Part shown: in pieces, positions 44,601-53,713 of the stretch | Numbering within the stretch: position 1 is the stretch's first letter | How the letters are laid out: each line of letters begins with the position of its first letter | Source: Apoda limacodes | Taxonomy: Eukaryota > Arthropoda > Insecta > Lepidoptera > Limacodidae | Assembly (NCBI GenBank): GCA_946406115.1 | Contig: OX291543.1 | Location: 2,916,501 to 2,980,500 of the forward strand | DNA length: 64,000 nucleotides | Reading direction: 5' to 3' | Made by a program: the position numbers and the translations under genes | The notes under the pieces: model-generated | What the model saw: only the letters and a program-made list of their open reading frames with translations | What the model was told of the DNA's origin: nothing | Databases searched by the model: none

Positions 44601-46723
44601 ATTGGGGCCGAAGAAACACCATCCCACGTAATGCTACATTGTGTTGGGGTGGAAGACAACAGGGCAAAACATCTGGGTACCCCAGGGACACTCCAGGAGG
44701 CCTGCAGCAATGTGGGTCACTTGTTGAGATTCTGGAAGGAACTGGGTTGGCTGCAATAGTTGGCCATCTGCTATGCACAAAGCCACCATCTATGTGTGGC
44801 AAGTGTGGAAATTAGCCCGCCACAAGAAGAAAATGCAACAATGCTTGCTATCATAGTATTTGCACTGCAACAGGATACTTCCTTTTGGTAATTAAAAGTG
44901 TGGTGTAATACATACATATATACATTAATTTTTAATGCAGCAACCTATTCCAAATTACAAAAACTTTATTAAAGAACAACTTTTTAGGTTACTTTCAGCT
45001 GGCTGCTACTGGGTTGGGGATTTCATTGCAATTGCACTGCTTCTTGATAATGGTAGTAAAGGTGTAGCCAACAATTTAAAGACAAAACATGGTAGGTTGC
45101 AGAGAAGTAAATATTTAGCCGAGACTGGGTGGTTTGGATACCGGGAGACAAAGTACATGTGCAAATTAACCCCTCTATTGAAGTTAGAAGAATCTTGACT
45201 ATGGGCAATATGTTGTTAAGACTGCAGTCATTGTTGTTATGCAATAGATTCCCTCTTAAGTTCACAAAAAAAGATGTCAGAATGAAAATATGTTTTTATA
45301 ATTGATGTAGAATTACCAATTCCTAGTCAATCAATTTAAAAGATTTCTCATTTATTATCAGCATAAGCATTAGCATTTCTCTCATTGTGTGTCATATTAC
45401 TGACATAGTTCTTGTGTTGCCAGTCTTTCCAGAACATAAGATACCTCATATTGATAGCATGCTATATTTTAATTGCAATTTGGATGGTCTCTCACAACAT
45501 TATTTTTAATATTTAACATTCTCATGGTCGAAGTAACTACAGGTATGGGGTGACTTGGCAGACAGTTTATTCATAAAAAATCAATAGCAAAAGAATAGCA
45601 ACATGAAAAGGTAACTGTATAGTTATAGTCAACCAGAAAGAATGTAGTTAAAAATGTAATGGATATTAAACCAGGTCAGTTAATAGAAATATGGTGCAAG
45701 TAATTTTTTCCCTTGCGACCCTTTTAGTTACTCTGACCATACAGTCTCCTACCCAAAATTATAAATATCAATTATATATTTTAACACACATTCAGCACAC
45801 CTTCTCAATCAATATACAATTCTCAGTACTTAAAATATAGATCAGAGTAACAAAAAAGGGGTTCAAGAGAAAAAAGCTGGACTTCACAAAAAATTATGTC
45901 TTTTTACCTCAGCACCCCTTTTTGTACCCCACCCCAATCAAGATAGGTTTGGGGATTTTGTTATTTAGTGTATTTAGGTTGGATCTTATATCAAGTCGCC
46001 TGAATTTGAGGATCCTGTCACTGTGGCGGGGGGGTCAATGGGGTTTACCTCAAGCCCCTCGTGCAATTTTAGCTGCCGGAGCTGCGATAAAATGTTTCAA
46101 AAAAAATTTTTTAATTATTACCATAGAAGACTGGTCACTAATGTTAAAAAAATCAATTCATAATACAAAAGTTACGTAGCAAGGAGCGCAGCGACAAGCT
46201 GTTAGGTTGTATATTATGAATAGTGCACAAGCCAAACAAATTGCACTTGTATCTAAGCTTTATTAATGTAACCTCTAAAATTTCAAATTTTGAATATTTC
46301 AAAAAGTAAAAGTCTCCGCTGTGGGGGAATAGTACCGGGAGATAACCTTCCTCCCCCCTTTTGCCCCCTCTTCCCTCTTCCGCACTTAAATCTTGCGCTC
46401 TAAATGTAAATTTTCCCTTTTTAAACTTCTGCATTTGATATAAAAAAACTACGCACCTCCGGCAGGGGGGGACTGGGGGGTGACTCTACCCCTCCCCTTT
46501 CCCCCGAACTCCATCCCCCTATTAATGCGACTTGTTTTAAGATATTTACCGTATATGTATTTTACCTATCTTCGTCCTCAACACAGCGACTGTGACATAC
46601 GTGAAGCCTTTTACTGCATAGGTTCTCTATAGTTTTCTCGACATTTTTAATTTCATTCAAGACTTTTTCCTTATAGGTAAGCAAAGACATTTTCTTTTCA
46701 TTCATACATTGGTTAGCTAACAT
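34474..46723 (-). CDS. CENP-P-like kinetochore candidate with lysine-rich tail (7 exons, 640 aa)
   Basis: Join on the minus strand of 46723-46566, 41257-41087, 40392-40293, 38849-38727, 37449-37354, 36678-36558 and 35627-34474. Every junction has GT-AG ends and matching phase, giving 640 codons and a stop. Residues 13-100 are coiled-coil-like; 110-297 alternate strands and helices as in RWD domains; 298-640 are Lys/Asn/Asp-rich and probably disordered. The stretch RSRRTTLAKLTEKYSDA (195-211) resembles the human CENP-P segment RKRTFKHLKEKYPDA as I remember it, and the order coiled coil-RWD fits that family. CENP-P belongs to the inner kinetochore complex. Human CENP-P is about 290 residues and lacks such a tail. 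The gene is well supported; the name rests on one motif and architecture and could be another RWD protein. Confidence 0.6.
36060..36225 (-). repeat. Interspersed repeat family A, copy 5 (reverse)
   Basis: On the reverse strand: GGCTGGATACACACTCACATT-like start, CCAACCACTTTAGTC, GTGACAGGGGG, then GCTTCTGACAGC and GGACTAAGGTGGCTTTTTATAT. A run of 14 C (about 36114) marks the plus strand. Lies in intron 6 of the CENP-P-like gene. Confidence 0.65.
36229..36400 (+). repeat. tRNA-derived SINE
   Basis: B-box-like GGTTTGATCC at about 36282, tail GACAAACATTTATCAGATGAACATTTG..TTTGTTTTAAGTCTGGGTG matching the SINE at 23667. It abuts the family A repeat on its left. Confidence 0.7.
36558..36678 (-). CDS. 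CENP-P-like gene exon 6 (residues 217-257)
   Basis: Acceptor CTTGTGTTTGCAG, donor ATGG|GTAACT, phase 0 in and 1 out. Encodes PDGGYFIKFSNLFELKWVLR and LKFDFEFM, alternating hydrophobic residues typical of beta strands. Confidence 0.85.
37354..37449 (-). CDS. CENP-P-like gene exon 5 (residues 185-216)
   Basis: Acceptor TGTTTGTTATAG, donor GTG|GTAAGT, phase 0 both ends. Encodes the most family-like segment, LLKSYAVALRSRRTTLAKL followed by TEKYSDALRVQLV. The other two frames are stopped. Confidence 0.85.
37690..37815 (+). repeat. Interspersed repeat family A, copy 6 (shortened)
   Basis: AATAATGTGGGAG, AAAACCACTTTACCTGCGTGACAGGTGGTGAG, TATCGCCGCGAC, then directly CCAAGGTGG; the GCTTCTGA block is deleted. 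Intron 4 of the CENP-P-like gene. Confidence 0.6.
37955..38640 (+). mobile_element. CR1/Jockey-like LINE, 3' end with intact C-terminal reading frame
   Basis: 5'-truncated at a GTTCCGAGATCATTTACAAG point. The frame from 37960 through RLLLYKSQVRPHMEYCCHLWAG to GVASVHRLR and TGA at about 38560 is open. Then the 3' UTR (GACCGCTTACCATCAGGCGGGCC ... GCCACCTTAGTGGTAT) and a 29-base A run. Inserted antisense in intron 4 of the CENP-P-like gene, 90 bp from exon 4. The long pure A tail suggests a young copy. Confidence 0.88.
38727..38849 (-). CDS. CENP-P-like gene exon 4 (residues 144-184)
   Basis: Acceptor TTAATTGAACAG, donor GAG|GTAAGG, phase 0 both ends. DRAFGATSYRGLQVSLVKKA then LPTLIYPSDVVE, a strand-turn-strand pattern ending in a likely helix start. 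Confidence 0.85.
39100..39265 (-). repeat. Lepidopteran tRNA-derived SINE (reverse)
   Basis: On the minus strand a B box GGTTCGAATCCCGGGGTCGG is followed by CACACCACTGACTTTTCGGTG and GGAAAACGTCGTGAAGAAACC, a tail I know from common lepidopteran SINEs. A T-rich end faces left. Intron 3 of the CENP-P-like gene. Confidence 0.7.
40293..40392 (-). CDS. CENP-P-like gene exon 3 (residues 110-143)
   Basis: Acceptor GTTTATTTTCAG, donor CCG|GTTAGT. Takes one base to finish Arg110, then EAPVDEPGTWHEITAECRVD and FAISFYAHQP. Confidence 0.83.
41087..41257 (-). CDS. CENP-P-like gene exon 2 (residues 53-110)
   Basis: Acceptor AATCTAATTGCAG, donor AAAG|GTAAGA, phase 2 in and 2 out. Acidic SDSEPYFEDK then LNELKKQNLTLKTCLQATEE, a heptad-like amphipathic helix. 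Confidence 0.85.
41640..42075 (-). mobile_element. CR1/Jockey-like LINE, internal fragment
   Basis: Minus-strand reading matches the middle of 55410-58175: DFAHSAKEKAD, WCGKTMPEISITQRAV, ALLCLDVHKSSGPDDIPA, CAVLTRLFALSYHSSRFPT and the following CRCPKRAIDQIH region. Shifts and small deletions break it. Intron 1 of the CENP-P-like gene. Confidence 0.75.
42165..42255. repeat. CA/GT-rich microsatellite
   Basis: Degenerate ACACGC/ACGCAC steps ending in a pure CA run at about 42227-42243. Confidence 0.75.
42260..44890 (+). mobile_element. RNase H-bearing LINE with large internal deletion
   Basis: GC-rich in contrast to its surroundings. A leader (42260-42615) precedes an ORF1 starting ATGGATACTTCTAAAG (42616), Lys/Arg-rich, with one in-frame TAA at 42913 and an end at 43155. 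Nearly all of ORF2 (endonuclease and first part of the reverse transcriptase) is missing. The frame resumes at about 43224 with the reverse transcriptase end (VKYLGVILDSKLNWTNHL), then RNase H: YTDGSKT at 43940 in a shifted frame, RILSDSAAVLRAL and GWIKGQSGSLGNDAADDLA, then the C-terminal CRACIGAEETPSHVMLHC motif. The 3' end is near 44890. Fits the I/R1/LOA group. Inactive. Confidence 0.8.
44891..46565. other. Rest of intron 1 of the CENP-P-like gene, no exon seen
   Basis: AT-rich with isolated G or C runs: GGCGGGGGGG near 46025, C-rich blocks at 46350 and a GGCAGGGGGGGACTGGGGGG block near 46461. No splice-compatible coding exon was found on either strand. Confidence 0.4.
46566..46723 (-). 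CDS. CENP-P-like gene exon 1 (residues 1-53)
   Basis: The first ATG of the frame at 46723 gives MLANQCMNEKKMSLLTYKEK; Met12 (MSLLTYKEKV) is an equally plausible start. Ends in phase 2 at GATAG|GTAAAA, which completes Ser53 with the first base of exon 2. Heptad-like helix. Confidence 0.75.
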
Positions 46724-47969
46724 GATTAAATGCTTATAAATTAACGCTTTTCTATCATTACAAATACATCTTCGAAATTATAAACTCAAACGACTCCAAC
46801 ATATGTAACGAAAATTTTCAAATAGAAACATAAACAAATTAAGTAAGGGATGTGGAAAATTATTCGATTATTGAAAAGTTCGATTATTTTTAAAGGAAGA
46901 TCGACTACAATATTCGATTAACATTCTTAAAAAAATCGATTAAAGAGAAAATAGAATTGATACATTATTTTACTGCTCATTTTTAAATAATAGAGGTTCT
47001 GTTTGTCGTGATAGGTATATATTAATCATTTTTCTTTACTTTTATAATAATGTTTAATCAAAGCTTTTCAATGTTCAAAGCCTTCATTTTAATAGATGAC
47101 TTCAACAGTTTAGTAGCGAACTGAAGTATTCACACAGTAAGACAGTAAGACCTAAGTTGACTCGGACCGCGCTCTATTTGTCCAAGGTGATTCCTTTATG
47201 AATAGAACGGCAAATGGCAGCGGCTACATATAACATTCGAGCGTTTTGGTCACATAATAAATGCAGACTGAAAAGAGAACCTTTTGATTTGACTACGTTT
47301 GTACGTAATCTTGCAGTGTAAGCCCGACCAAAAAAACACATATATTAAAGCATCAAACTATTCAAACTTGGCCAATGATTCGTTAGTGCAGCCAGCTATA
47401 CTTAAAATGTGCTCCGCGGAGCCCTAGGGTTCTGAGAGGCACCTCCAAGAATTGCACCGTAGAAATATCAACCTGAGTCCTCCATTAAACGTTAAGTTCT
47501 GTAGATTAAACATAATAATGTTTAATGCGATAGAATGATTAATAAAATGCGAATATCTAAATAAACGATTTTCTTAGATTAAAAGGGTTGGGGAACACTT
47601 AACTTTAGGAGTTACTGCTAAAAATATATTTTTCAAATTTTTATAACACATCTGTCACAACAAATTGAAAGAAATGTCATTTGCAGTGATGTAAATGTGG
47701 CGGAATTATGAGGCTGTGACTTGACATACGGAATACGGACGGACGGACGGACATGATGAGTTTATAAGTTTTTGCTTTCGTTAAAAATGATTAGGTTCTA
47801 CCTAAACAATCATTAAAAGAGTTACAAATTTTAAGTAAATTTTCAGATTTATTCCAATATATTCACCACATCACAATAACAAAAGTATAGGTTTTCTTGT
47901 ACTGCCAGATATATTCTCTGATAATGATAATTCATGTGTGTTTATCACAGAATACAATGTTCATATAAT
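46724..47969. other. Intergenic, no gene seen
   Basis: AT-rich upstream region of the CENP-P-like gene. A GGACGGACGGACGG run near 47742 marks a diverged interspersed repeat. No promoter element could be fixed. Confidence 0.4.
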
Positions 47970-48280
47970 ACACTTACTAAGATTATAAATGCGAAACTAA
48001 CTCTGTGTGTCTGTCTGTCTGTCTGTTACTTCTTCACGCTTAAACCCCTGACCCGATTTAGATGAAATTTGGTAGGTATGAAAATAGTTTTAGTCCCGGG
48101 AAAGGACATAGGATAATTTTTATTCCGAAAAATTCAAAATCTCTCACGGGACTAAACATAACCGAACTGAAACGAACTATAGCTACAATTATAGCTAGCT
48201 ATAGCAAACTTCATTAGTAAAATTAAGGAGTTAACGTAGGAATCCCACGCTGTTGTCCCCATACATCGACATAGGTCGCG
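47970..48280 (-). repeat. RTE-LINE-type tail repeat (reverse)
   Basis: Reads AAGATTATAAATGCGAAACTAACTCTGTGTGTCTGTCTG... CTTCACGCTTAAACC ... TTTAGATGAAATTTGG on the plus strand, i.e. the ending of the 24770 copy in reverse. Confidence 0.6.
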
Positions 48281-48329
48281 ATTGACAACTGTAAATATGT
48301 TAACAATCCCAAAAAAATATTGTAGGTCA

Positions 48330-48495
48330 ACGGGAAGTACTCCAAAGATTTTTATTTATTTATGTCACAATATGCGACAAAAATAACTGTATTTTGGGCA
48401 TATTTTTTAATGTATTGACTTAGAAGCTAGATTTTTAAAGCTGAAATTTATACCTACACGCGTCATTGAGTAAAAGGGTCTTGTCAGTCAAAAAG
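48330..48495 (+). repeat. Interspersed repeat family B, copy
   Basis: TATGCGACAAAAATAACTGTA, TTGACTTAGAAGCTAGATTTTT, then AAAAGGGTCTTGTCAGTCA. Truncated before the CAGA run. Confidence 0.55.
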
Positions 48496-48628
48496 ACGAA
48501 CATTATTTTTTCAAGTGTTATAATTTTAATTTCATAACAGATAATCATATATACATTTAATTTATTTTTTATAATTTAAAAGACTTACAAAAATTATAGA
48601 AAAATTAAATCTTAACTACAAAAAACAA

Positions 48629-49275
48629 TTAAAATAAATAAATAACTAAACTATAACACTTATCAAAAAAGCCCTGGATGTTGCTGCCAGGTGATAAAGT
48701 GGCCATAAGCCTGGCAGCGTTGGCACGTTGTATGGCAACGATTATTTGTTGACCAAAATATAAACCAGCCTTCTGATTTCTGGAAGTGGAGATCAATCGC
48801 TTGGCTATTTCCCTACAAAAACGATGAGCGCTCGGTCCCCAAGATCCCATGGTCTCCACTACAAAAGCTTTAAAAATGTAGCCGTTACCAAGGGCTACAT
48901 ATTTTCTATGCTTAAGATGTTCCGCAGCGTCAGCTCCTGAACCAGCCTTTCTTGAGGTAGTTGGAAGATGAGACGTGGCCAAGGTGTCAATGCAAGTTGC
49001 ATCCCACACCAAAGGGCGTCCCATCTTCCAAGGCAGAAGAGTTAAGCCATCGGGACTCTCGCCATCGTCACGCGCGAGTCCCATTAGTTCTAAAATGGAC
49101 GGCACATTGACACTTGCAAGTGTCAAAATCTGCCCGCATTTTTTCTGCAAGACAACCCATGATGACCTAAGCTATCCAGTAAATTACCACACCGGCACCT
49201 GTGGGCACATTACAAAATGCTCCAAATCTCACTCAGCCAAAGCAAGAAGACGAGCTCGCTCTGCAGAACTAAATG
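48629..49275 (-). mobile_element. Retroelement C-terminal fragment (zinc knuckle plus nuclease-like domain)
   Basis: On the minus strand a shifted frame encodes CRCGNLLDSLGHHGLSC (a Cys-x-Cys...His-His...Cys knuckle), followed in the main frame by PSILELMGLARDDGESPDG, LVWDATCIDTLATSHL and VETMGSWGPSA. I know this D-G-x-x-P-D-G ... W-D-x-T-x-x-D-T pattern from the C-termini of animal retroelements, where it resembles PD-(D/E)XK nucleases. The 173-codon frame 49150-48629 is open, with one frameshift after the knuckle. Confidence 0.65.
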
Positions 49276-49309
49276 TCGTGTTATAATTACAAATTAACGA
49301 ATTTCGGAT

Positions 49310-49620
49310 TTTCTCCTACATTTGTAATGTAAGACCTTGCTTCGTGTGAAATTTCATAATTCTAGGACAACGGGAAGTGGGGTACTTTGTACTTATAGGT
49401 TTTTATTAGTGAATGCCAAAATGCGACAAAAATGGCCGTATTTCGGCCGTATTTTTTATTGCGTTGATTTAGAAGCTTGATTTTTTTTAGAGCTTCAGGG
49501 AACCATAGACCTTAGTATTTGATATTATTTCATATTTAAACTTGATACCTTCACGCATTCCTGAGAAAAAGGGTCTTGACAGACAGGCAGACAGACACAG
49601 ACGGAAAACAAACTGGTTTT
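49310..49620 (+). repeat. Interspersed repeat family B, copy
   Basis: ATGCGACAAAAATGGCCGTA, TTGATTTAGAAGCTTGATTTTTTT, AACTTGATACCTTCACGCATTCC, AAAAGGGTCTTGACAGACAGGC. The longest copy of the family here. Confidence 0.6.
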
Positions 49621-49934
49621 TTAATTAATTTAAAAAAAAACAGGGAAAATAAGAGATTTCAAGAAAACACTTATTGCACACAAAAACGAAATAAAACAAA
49701 TAATGATAAATAATAACGTCACTTATTGAAGTTTAAACGTTTATCGTACTAATTTTTTGACACAAAACACGCATATAAATACTTTTTATTTATTTTTTTT
49801 ACTCACATTTACATCCGCAACAAAGAGAATATAATATACTACGTATCCGCAACTTTTCGCAAATATCGAGTATTTACCGACCTTCAAAAAACCAGTTCCA
49901 GACAAATAGGGCAATCTAGTAATTTTTTTTTTTT

Positions 49935-50650
49935 AGGTACCGGAGTGTAGTCACTGTAGTCCCACAAATCCAGAAAACTCCTGTCTCCATCTCCAAGAGC
50001 ATTGGGATCCTTGGTGTTGACATCTCCAGCGATGTTCAGTTCCGAGATCATTTGCAGCACAAGGTGAAGCTGGCGTCCAAAAAACTTGGGGTACTCAACA
50101 GAGCGAAGCAGTGCTTCACGTCGGGGCAAAGGTTGTTACTTTACAAGTTGCAAGTTCGGCCCCATATGGAGTACTGCTGTCATCTCTGGGCGGTTGCACC
50201 CGGATACCAGCTTGGCCCTTTTGACTCGGTTCAACGACGGGCTGTGAGAATTGTCAACGATTCCAAATTCACTTGCGGTATCGAGCCCTTAAGTCTGAGG
50301 AAAGACTTTACCTCCCTGTATGTGTTCTACTGCTTGTACAATGGGATGTGTTCTGAGGAATTGTTCGAAATAATGCCCACGGCTACTTTCTGCCATCACA
50401 CCGATAGCCTTCGGCAGGGAATTCATTCTCACACTTTAGGACCAGTGTGGTCCTGCAAACGCTTGGGTTGTGGAATGAGCTCCCTTTCAAGGTTTTCTCT
50501 AAAGACTATGGAGTTCTTCAAGAAAGATGTTATTAGATTTTTAAAGGGTTGCCAACGCGCGAGTGATACCCCTGGTGTTGCAACCGTCCATAGACCACGG
50601 TGACCGCTTACCATAAGGTGAACCGTAGGCTTGTGCAAATAATAGTTCAT
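49935..50650 (+). mobile_element. CR1/Jockey-like LINE, 3' fragment
   Basis: Starts in the ...PLSISKSIGILGVD region and runs KLASKKLGVLNRAKQCFTSG to GVATVHRPR. Compared with 37955-38640 a block of about 33 bp is deleted near 50450, shifting the frame. No poly-A tail left. Confidence 0.82.
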
Positions 50651-51094
50651 TACTGCCGCGATCTGGAATAACTGCGTTTCTAGCAGCACTGATGAGGCCG
50701 ACAGCGTGGCGCTAGTGAAGTTCTAGGTTGACTAGCTTGACTTTCGGTCTCTGCCTTTATCCTAGCTTGTTGATCAAGGTCTGCAATGATGACTAAGCTT
50801 GAATATCTGCCAAAGAACATTTTGACAAAGGCGTGTGTAAGTGCCAGCAAAGTCGTGGAGGGACTTACCGGACGTGTTATTCCATTCATCACCCTTTCAT
50901 ATCTACTTCATGTTAGTAATTTAAAACACAATAGTAATCCAACAAATTGTATTTCCTATTTCATTCGATTCTTGCGTGATTTTTAGGACATTCTTTACAT
51001 AAAGAAGTATGCAGTCTTCATAGTTTGAAAAGCAACAAATAAAACACTATATATTGTTCAATTTGCTGTCGAAACTCTGCTTCCTGGGTTGCGT

Positions 51095-52095
51095 TCAAAA
51101 ACGAGTAACTTTATTAAAAAATGACGTCATCGGGTTCCTAACTCTACCCTATAGTTTTTGAACGGCTAACCGAGTTACATCTGTCAAGTTTTAATAAATG
51201 TTTCCACTTTTAGGAATTTCGCCCTTGTAGGGGCATTTTTTTTATTTGAAATACCTTTGTAAGGCCTACGGAACACTAATATGTATAATCAAAACAAAAG
51301 AATTCACCAAGTTCCCACCTAGTTTATGAAAACTTAATTCAAAAAAGCAAGAAGGAAACTATTAGTTTTTTTTCACTCAAAGTCAAAAAAATAGCCTAAA
51401 ACTTTATTTGAAATAAATATAAAAAATAAAGTTTTTATAAACTAGGTGGAAACTTGGTGAATTCTTTTGTTTTGATTATACATATATTTTAATAAAACTT
51501 ACCATTATTATGAAGTATATTATCATACTATTTATTTATCAGTATGTTAACAATGTTTACCTTTTTGTAGTTGTTACGTTGTGTTTGCATTCTAAACACT
51601 TGAATCGCGGTTTATTTTATTGTTAGATTTGATGTTGACAAAAAATAAAATGAAAATAGGAGTATTTCTAAACAGCTAAAATTTACGGCTAAAATCAATA
51701 TTTTAAAACTATTTTAAGGCATTTACGGTTATGCACTAAAGATTCTAAGAAAAAACTGAACCCTAGTAGTGGTGTGGAAATACTTAAAAATCTTTTATTA
51801 CTTAAAAAAACTCCAAATACAAAAGTCATAGAAAAATACTTAAATACAAAAACACACAACAAAATAATTTACTAATTTTCTTAATACGGAAACATTGCTT
51901 TGACCATTTTAATCAAATATGGCCGCCTACTCCGACGAACCCGCGTCGAGTACGGTTCACTTGAGCCAACCCTAGGGTAACAACTCAACGCGTTTTTGAA
52001 CGGATTAGGGTTGGAACTCAGTTAGTTTATGAACGGTTCGAGTCATAACTCTACTCGACTCAGTCGGTTTTTGAACGGCCCCCAGAGTTAACCCG
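51095..52095 (-). repeat. Interspersed element with GTTCAAAAAC-type ends, copy B
   Basis: Reverse counterpart of 2935-3815, 48 kb away. Begins GCGTTCAAAAACGAGTAAC and ends GTTTTTGAACGGCCCCC, so both ends carry inverted GTTCAAAAAC. Further copies of the motif occur inside (51160, 51990, 52030). It contains the hairpin at 51279-51485. Confidence 0.6.
51279..51485. repeat. 57-bp-arm inverted repeat (hairpin)
   Basis: Arms 51279-51335 and 51429-51485 are reverse complements with about two mismatches, separated by 93 bp. The arm begins ATATGTATAATCAAAACAAA. The 2935 copy of the element has only a trace of one arm. Confidence 0.8.
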
Positions 52096-53685
52096 AGTTA
52101 AAGGTGCGTTCGTAAGCCCAACTCAGTTGTTAATACATACTTAATACCTACATTTTTTTATAGTACAGAAAGAGATAGATCAAAACTCTTTTTGGTACAT
52201 TAAACAGGTACTTTATAATTAGTCACTCTACCCCTGGAGTGTGTTCGGAACATGCATTAGGACGCAATTCGAATTGTTGACTTGCTACTCTAAGGTTTTA
52301 AACGACCCGTAAGTCTATAAACAAATTACAGTTTGACGTTTATCAACGGTTGATATTCCTGAGGTTCTGGAAGCAGCCCTGTAGGTAGAGTGAGTTTTTA
52401 TTTATTATGATTATGGTTTATTATTTATTTATTAAAATACCTCGGAACAACTACGTTCCGTAGCCGTGCCCTCAGATTTAACTTTTCTATTGAATAAATA
52501 AATAAAAAAATGCCGTATGTAATTATGTTAAAATACATCATTCAAGTACACTAATCAATCACTGTAAGCCAGTGATTAAAGCAAAACATCGTGACTAGAC
52601 CTGCATATGTAAAAAAACTAAAAACACTGGGCCTGCGTGTGGACTATGGCACAATTCACCCTCGGCGAGAGTAGGTCGTACCCAAACAGTGGGGACATAT
52701 GAGGCTGATTTTATTACGTTGTCACACTGACTCCACTGTTGTGACTTTCAAAATGACAGATGTTTGTTTTGTTTACATCGATTTCCAGTTTTCTTGTAGA
52801 TTTCTGTGTGAATTTTAGAGATAATTATAGAAATAAGGAAAGTGCTGCATAGTTCGTGTTTGCAGAAGTGTATGGAAAGCAGGTCGTGGCATCAAATTCT
52901 CAGATTTAGGCCTAAGTTTACTCAGTTGAATATTTCATGTTTTTTTTTTATAAATAAGGCCTTTTTACTGTAAAATATTACGTTTAACTTTCAACTTTAC
53001 AAAAATTTTTCATTTGTCACTGAAAAATGAAACTCAGAAAAAAAAAATATATTTAGATCCATGTCTGGAGGTGGGAATTTGGTGTAAGTCTGTTAAACTT
53101 GCGTATCATATTTATAATTTATGGTAGCATGTGTGTATAATTATCGAAGTGTGTGAACGTCAACCGTTCCGTGTTGCTACCAGTTATTTTGTTAGTAACA
53201 TTCAAAAGCTATATAAGTAGGTGTCAGTGGCAAAACTGGCGTAACGTCAAAATTATCAAACGTGGAAACTTTTTATCCCATAACGAACACGCTCATTGTA
53301 ACCTTCTTTTGTTTGCGTTCTTCCTGTCAAAACATATACTATTATCTGTGTGTCAAATTTGCAATTCTGTCAATGCCAATGCGTAAAAACAGAATTTCTC
53401 CACTGCAATTTCTATCACAAAATCTCTAATGTAAATAAAAAGTAATTTAGAAACATATACAATGCGCTTCTCTCTTGTCTGAACCAGCCTAAAAGGCAGT
53501 AAAATGACATTCTTAAAGAATTAACTAGTTCACATTACAAAATGAAATATGTAGTAAAAATTGTAATCACATGTTTTATAGTTCATAGTTCAATAGTTTA
53601 TTACCTAAGACTTTGTTCGAACTAAAACAGGGACTTAAAAGTTGTAAGTAAAAAAGTAAACAGGCTGTTGGTGAACATCTAGAAA
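52096..53685. other. Intergenic or untranslated region, no coding sequence seen
   Basis: AT-rich. If the exon at 53686 is real, the stretch from about 52700 would be its promoter and leader; an acceptor-like AAGTAAACAG ends at about 53671. Confidence 0.3.
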
Positions 53686-53713
53686 ATGGGGCTAACTGCC
53701 AGTGCTGTGCCTG
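53686..53713 (+). CDS. Candidate first coding exon with N-myristoylation signal
   Basis: ATG in AGAAAATGGGG, a strong start context, opens MGLTASAVP and reaches CCTG|GTAAGT, a near-ideal donor, after 28 bases (phase 1). Gly2 and Ser6 match the M-G-x-x-x-S/T pattern for N-myristoylation. No matching next exon was found before the window ends, so the gene, if real, has a first intron over 10 kb. Could be chance. Confidence 0.3.
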
